The notes under the pieces were generated by a model that saw only the letters and a list, made by a program, of their open reading frames with translations, was not told the origin of the DNA and did no database searches. Below are positions 60,160 to 64,000 of a DNA stretch of 64,000 bases, in pieces (position 1 is the stretch's first letter; each line of letters opens with the position of its first letter). Source of the stretch: Lethocerus indicus. Taxonomy: Eukaryota > Arthropoda > Insecta > Hemiptera > Belostomatidae. Position numbers and translations under genes: made by a program. The stretch is from positions 33,247,940-33,311,939 of the forward strand of contig JACDQD010000004.1 in NCBI GenBank assembly GCA_019843655.1, given 5' to 3'.

Positions 60160-63100
60160 CACATTTTTAACTTTTTCAAAAATTTTCTCAGATCGATCCC
60201 ATATTCCACCCACAAGTGTCATAAAGTAACTTACACTTGCCCCTGAAACGGCGGGCTGAAAATCGAAAATTTAGGTTTTTCGAAAATTTTCTCAGATCGA
60301 TCCCATATTCCACCCACAAGTGTCATAAAGTAACTTACACTTGCCCCTGAAATGGCGGGCTGAAAATCGAAAATTTAGGTTTTTCGAAAATTTTCTCAGA
60401 TCGATCCCATATTCCACCCACAAGTGTCATAAAGTAACTTACACTTGCCCCTGAAATGGCGGGCTGAAAATCGAAAATTTAGGTTTTTCGAAAATTTTCT
60501 CAGATCGATCCCATATTCCACCCACAAGTGTCATAAAGTAACCTACACTTGCCCCTGAAATGGCGGGCTGAAAATCGAAAATTTAGGTTTTTCGAAAATT
60601 TTCTCAGATCGATCCCATATTCCACCCACAAGTGTCATAAAGTAACTTACACTTGCCCCTGAAATGGCGGGCTGAAAATCGAAAATTTAGGTTTTTCGAA
60701 AATTTTCTCAGATCGATCCCATATTCCACCCACAAGTGTCATAAAGTAACTTACACTTGCCCCTGAAACGGCGGGCTGAAAATCGAAAATTTATGTTTTT
60801 CGAAAATTTTCTCAGATCGATCCCATATTCCACCCACAAGTGTCATAAAGTAACTTACACTTGCCCCTGAAATGGCGGGCTGAAAATCGAAAATTTAGGT
60901 TTTCGAAAATTTTCTCAGATCGATCCCATATTCCACCCACAAGTGTCATAAAGTAACTTACACTTGCCCCTGAAATGGCGGGCTGAAAATCGAAAATTTA
61001 GGTTTTCGAAAATTTTCTCAGATCGATCCCATATTCCACCCACAAGTGTCATAAAGTAACCTACACTTGCCCCTGAAATGGCGGGCTGAAAATCGAAAAT
61101 TTAGGTTTTTCGAAAATTTTCTCAGATCGATCCCATATTCCACCCACAAGTGTCATAAAGTAACTTACACTTGCCCCTGAAACGGCGGGCTGAAAATCGA
61201 AAATTTAGGTTTTTCGAAAATTTTCTCAGATCGATCCCATATTCCACCCACAAGTGTCATAAAGTAACCTACACTTGCCCCTGAAATGGCGGGCTGAAAA
61301 TCGAAAATTTAGGTTTTTCGAAAATTTTCTCAGATCGATCCCATATTCCACCCACAAGTGTCATAAAGTAACCTACACTTGCCCCTGAAATGGCGGGCTG
61401 AAAATCGAAAATTTAGGTTTTTCGAAAATTTTCTCAGATCGATCCCATATTCCACCCACAAGTGTCATAAAGTAACCTACACTTGCCCCTGAAATGGCGG
61501 GCTGAAAATCGAAAATTTAGGTTTTTCGAAAATTTTCTCAGATCGATCCCATATTCCACCCACAAGTGTCATAAAGTAACTTACACTTGCCCCTGAAACG
61601 GCGGGCTGAAAATCGAAAATTTAGGTTTTTCGAAAATTTTCTCAGATCGATCCCATATTCCACCCACAAGTGTCATAAAGTAACTTACACTTGCCCCTGA
61701 AATGGCGGGCTGAAAATCGAAAATTTAGGTTTTCGAAAATTTTCTCAGATCGATCCCATATTCCACCCACAAGTGTCATAAAGTAACCTACACTTGCCCC
61801 TGAAATGGCGGGCTGAAAATCGAAAATTTAGGTTTTTCGAAAATTTTCTCAGATCGATCCCATATTCCACCCACAAGTGTCATAAAGTAACCTTACACTT
61901 GCCCCTGAAATGGCGGGCTGAAAATCGAAAATTTAGGTTTTCGAAAATTTTCTCAGATCGATCCCATATTCCACCCACAAGTGTCATAAAGTAACTACAC
62001 TTGCCCCTGAAATGGCGGGCTGAAAATCGAAAATTTAGGTTTTCGAAAATTTTCTCAGATCGATCCCATATTCCACCCACAAGTGTCATAAAGTAACTTA
62101 CACTTGCCCCTGAAATGGCGGGCTGAAAATCGAAAATTTAGGTTTTTCGAAAATTTTCTCAGATCGATCCCATATTCCACCCACAAGTGTCATAAAGTAA
62201 CTTACACTTGCCCCTGAAACGGCGGGCTGAAAATCGAAAATTTAGGTTTTCGAAAATTTTCTCAGATCGATCCCATATTCCACCCACAAGTGTCATAAAG
62301 TAACCTACACTTGCCCCTGAAATGGCGGGCTGAAAATCGAAAATTTAGGTTTTCGAAAATTTTCTCAGATCGATCCCATATTCCACCCACAAGTGTCATA
62401 AAGTAACTTACACTTGCCCCTGAAACGGCGGGCTGAAAATCGAAAATTTAGGTTTTCGAAAATTTTCTCAGATCGATCCCATATTCCACCCACAAGTGTC
62501 ATAAAGTAACTTACACTTGCCCCTGAAATGGCGGGCTGAAAATCGAAAATTTAGGTTTTCGAAAATTTTCTCAGATCGATCCCATATTCCACCCACAAGT
62601 GTCATAAAGTAACTTACACTTGCCCCTGAAATGGCGGGCTGAAAATCGAAAATTTAGGTTTTCGAAAATTTTCTCAGATCGATCCCATATTCCACCCACA
62701 AGTGTCATAAAGTAACTTACACTTGCCCCTGAAATGGCGGGCTGAAAATCGAAAATTTAGGTTTTCGAAAATTTTCTCAGATCGATCCCATATTCCACCC
62801 ACAAGTGTCATAAAGTAAGTTACACTTGCCCCCTGAAATGGCGGGCTGAAAATCGAAAATTTAGGTTTTCGAAAATTTTCTCAGATCGATCCCATATTCC
62901 ACCCACAAGTGTCATAAAGTAACTTACACTTGCCCCTGAAACGGCGGGCTGAAAATCGAAAATTTAGGTTTTTCGAAAATTTTCTCAGATCGATCCCATA
63001 TTCCACCCACAAGTGTCATAAAGTAACTTACACTTGCCCCTGAAACGGCGGGCTGAAAATCGAAAATTTAGGTTTTTCGAAAATTTTCTCAGATCGATCC

Positions 63101-63850
63101 CATATTCCACCCACAAGTGTCATAAAGTAACTTACACTTGCCCCTGAAACGGCGGGCTGAAAATCGAAAATTTAGGTTTTTCGAAAATTTTCTCAGATCG
63201 ATCCCATATTCCACCCACAAGTGTCATAAAGTAACTTACACTTGCCCCTGAAACGGCGGGCTGAAAATCGAAAATTTAGGTTTTCGAAAATTTTCTCAGA
63301 TCGATCCCATATTCCACCCACAAGTGTCATAAAGTAACTTACACTTGCCCCTGAAACGGCGGGCTGAAAATCGAAAATTTAGGTTTTCGAAAATTTTCTC
63401 AGATCGATCCCATATTCCACCCACAAGTGTCATAAAGTAACTTACACTTGCCCTGAAACGGCGGGCTGAAAATCGAAAATTTAGGTTTTTCGAAAATTTT
63501 CTCAGATCGATCCCATATTCCACCCACAAGTGTCATAAAGTAACTTACACTTGCCCCTGAAACGGCGGGCTGAAAATCGAAAATTTAGGTTTTTCGAAAA
63601 TTTTCTCAGATCGATCCCATATTCCACCCACAAGTGTCATAAAGTAAGTTACACTTGCCCCTGAAACGGCGGGCTGAAAATCGAAAATTTATGTTTTTCG
63701 AAAATTTTCTCAGATCGATCCCATATTCCACCCACAAGTGTCATAAAGTAAGTTACACTTGCCCCTGAAACGGCGGGCTGAAAATCGAAAATTTAGGTTT
63801 TTCGAAAATTTTCTCAGATCGATCCCATATTCCACCCACAAGTTCATAAA
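60160..63850. repeat. 103-104 bp satellite, about 35 copies
   Basis: GATCGATCCC recurs at 60191, 60295 and 60399 and so on, a period of 104 bases, or 103 in units with one T fewer in GGTTTTTCG. The unit includes CATATTCCACCCACAAGTGT, AAAGTAACTTACACTTGCC and GGCGGGCTGAAAATCGAAAA. Copies are about 97-99% identical; variable sites are AACGGCGG/AATGGCGG, AACTTAC/AACCTAC/AAGTTAC and GGTTTTTCG/GGTTTTCG. Confidence 0.98.
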
Positions 63851-64000
63851 GTTTACACTTGCCCTAAAACCGAATTTTGGGGCCTAAAAACCGTATTTTT
63901 TGCCAATTTTGCGCCTAAAACCGCATTTTTAAGCCAATTTTGCCCTAAAACCGCATTTTATTTTGATTTTGGGTCTAAAACCGCATTTTGGGCCTAAAAC
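63851..64000 (-). repeat. the ~33 bp array again, inverted orientation (runs off the window)
   Basis: CCTAAAACCGCATTTT, GGGCCTAAAAACCGTATTTT and GCGCCTAAAACCGCATTTTT are reverse complements of the AAAAATGCGGTTTTTAGGCG unit at 58.9-60.15 kb. The array continues past the window edge. Confidence 0.85.

Noticed and set aside
61794..63529. Apparent repetitive proteins in the 104 bp satellite
   Set aside because: The period of 103-104 is not a multiple of three, so frames change every unit and no continuous product is possible.

Overview
The window is eukaryotic nuclear DNA, most likely from an arthropod and probably an insect. The evidence is GT-AG introns as short as about 84 bases, a Drosophila-like CAAAATG start context, DRE-type (TATCGATA) promoter motifs, Jockey-like LINE fragments, mariner-family relics, and very dense short inverted-repeat elements and satellites. 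The species cannot be named from the sequence. There is no operon structure, CRISPR array, rRNA gene or convincing tRNA gene.

Only two genes can be supported. At the left edge (156-1232, minus) is the first coding exon of a gene that continues out of the window; its protein is a helical, possibly coiled-coil protein that I do not recognise. At 49545-58356 (plus) is a complete 22-exon gene for the ribosome-biogenesis factor Rrp5/PDCD11, with S1 RNA-binding repeats followed by C-terminal HAT/TPR-like repeats. It has three clear one-base frame breaks and a fourth probable one at a splice junction, so it is either sequenced with indel errors or recently decaying. A doubled DRE-like site lies about 190-200 bases upstream of its start codon.

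The remaining roughly 46 kb between the genes is repeat-rich and non-coding. About 17 copies of one palindromic element family are scattered from 3 to 39 kb. At least four are bounded by 11-16 bp target duplications, unusual for an element with inverted arms. Other repeats are: an IS630/Tc1/mariner-like transposon with GGGTGTCCCAAAATTAACGC ends, including an ~810 bp composite present twice in opposite orientation; a ~200-230 bp mariner-like MITE, one copy inside an Rrp5 intron; two relics of mellifera/irritans-type mariners; seven 3' fragments of a Jockey-like LINE; a 70 bp satellite (24.07-24.82 kb); a 44 bp hairpin minisatellite (48.45-48.65 kb); and long TC, GA and TA microsatellites.

The right end (58.9-64.0 kb) is a large tandem-repeat structure. 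A degenerate ~33 bp AATGCGGTTTTTAGGC array is followed by about 35 copies of a 103-104 bp satellite, and then by the same ~33 bp motif in inverted orientation at the window edge. This symmetric architecture resembles a foldback-type element and, with the palindromic family, is the most likely undescribed material here.
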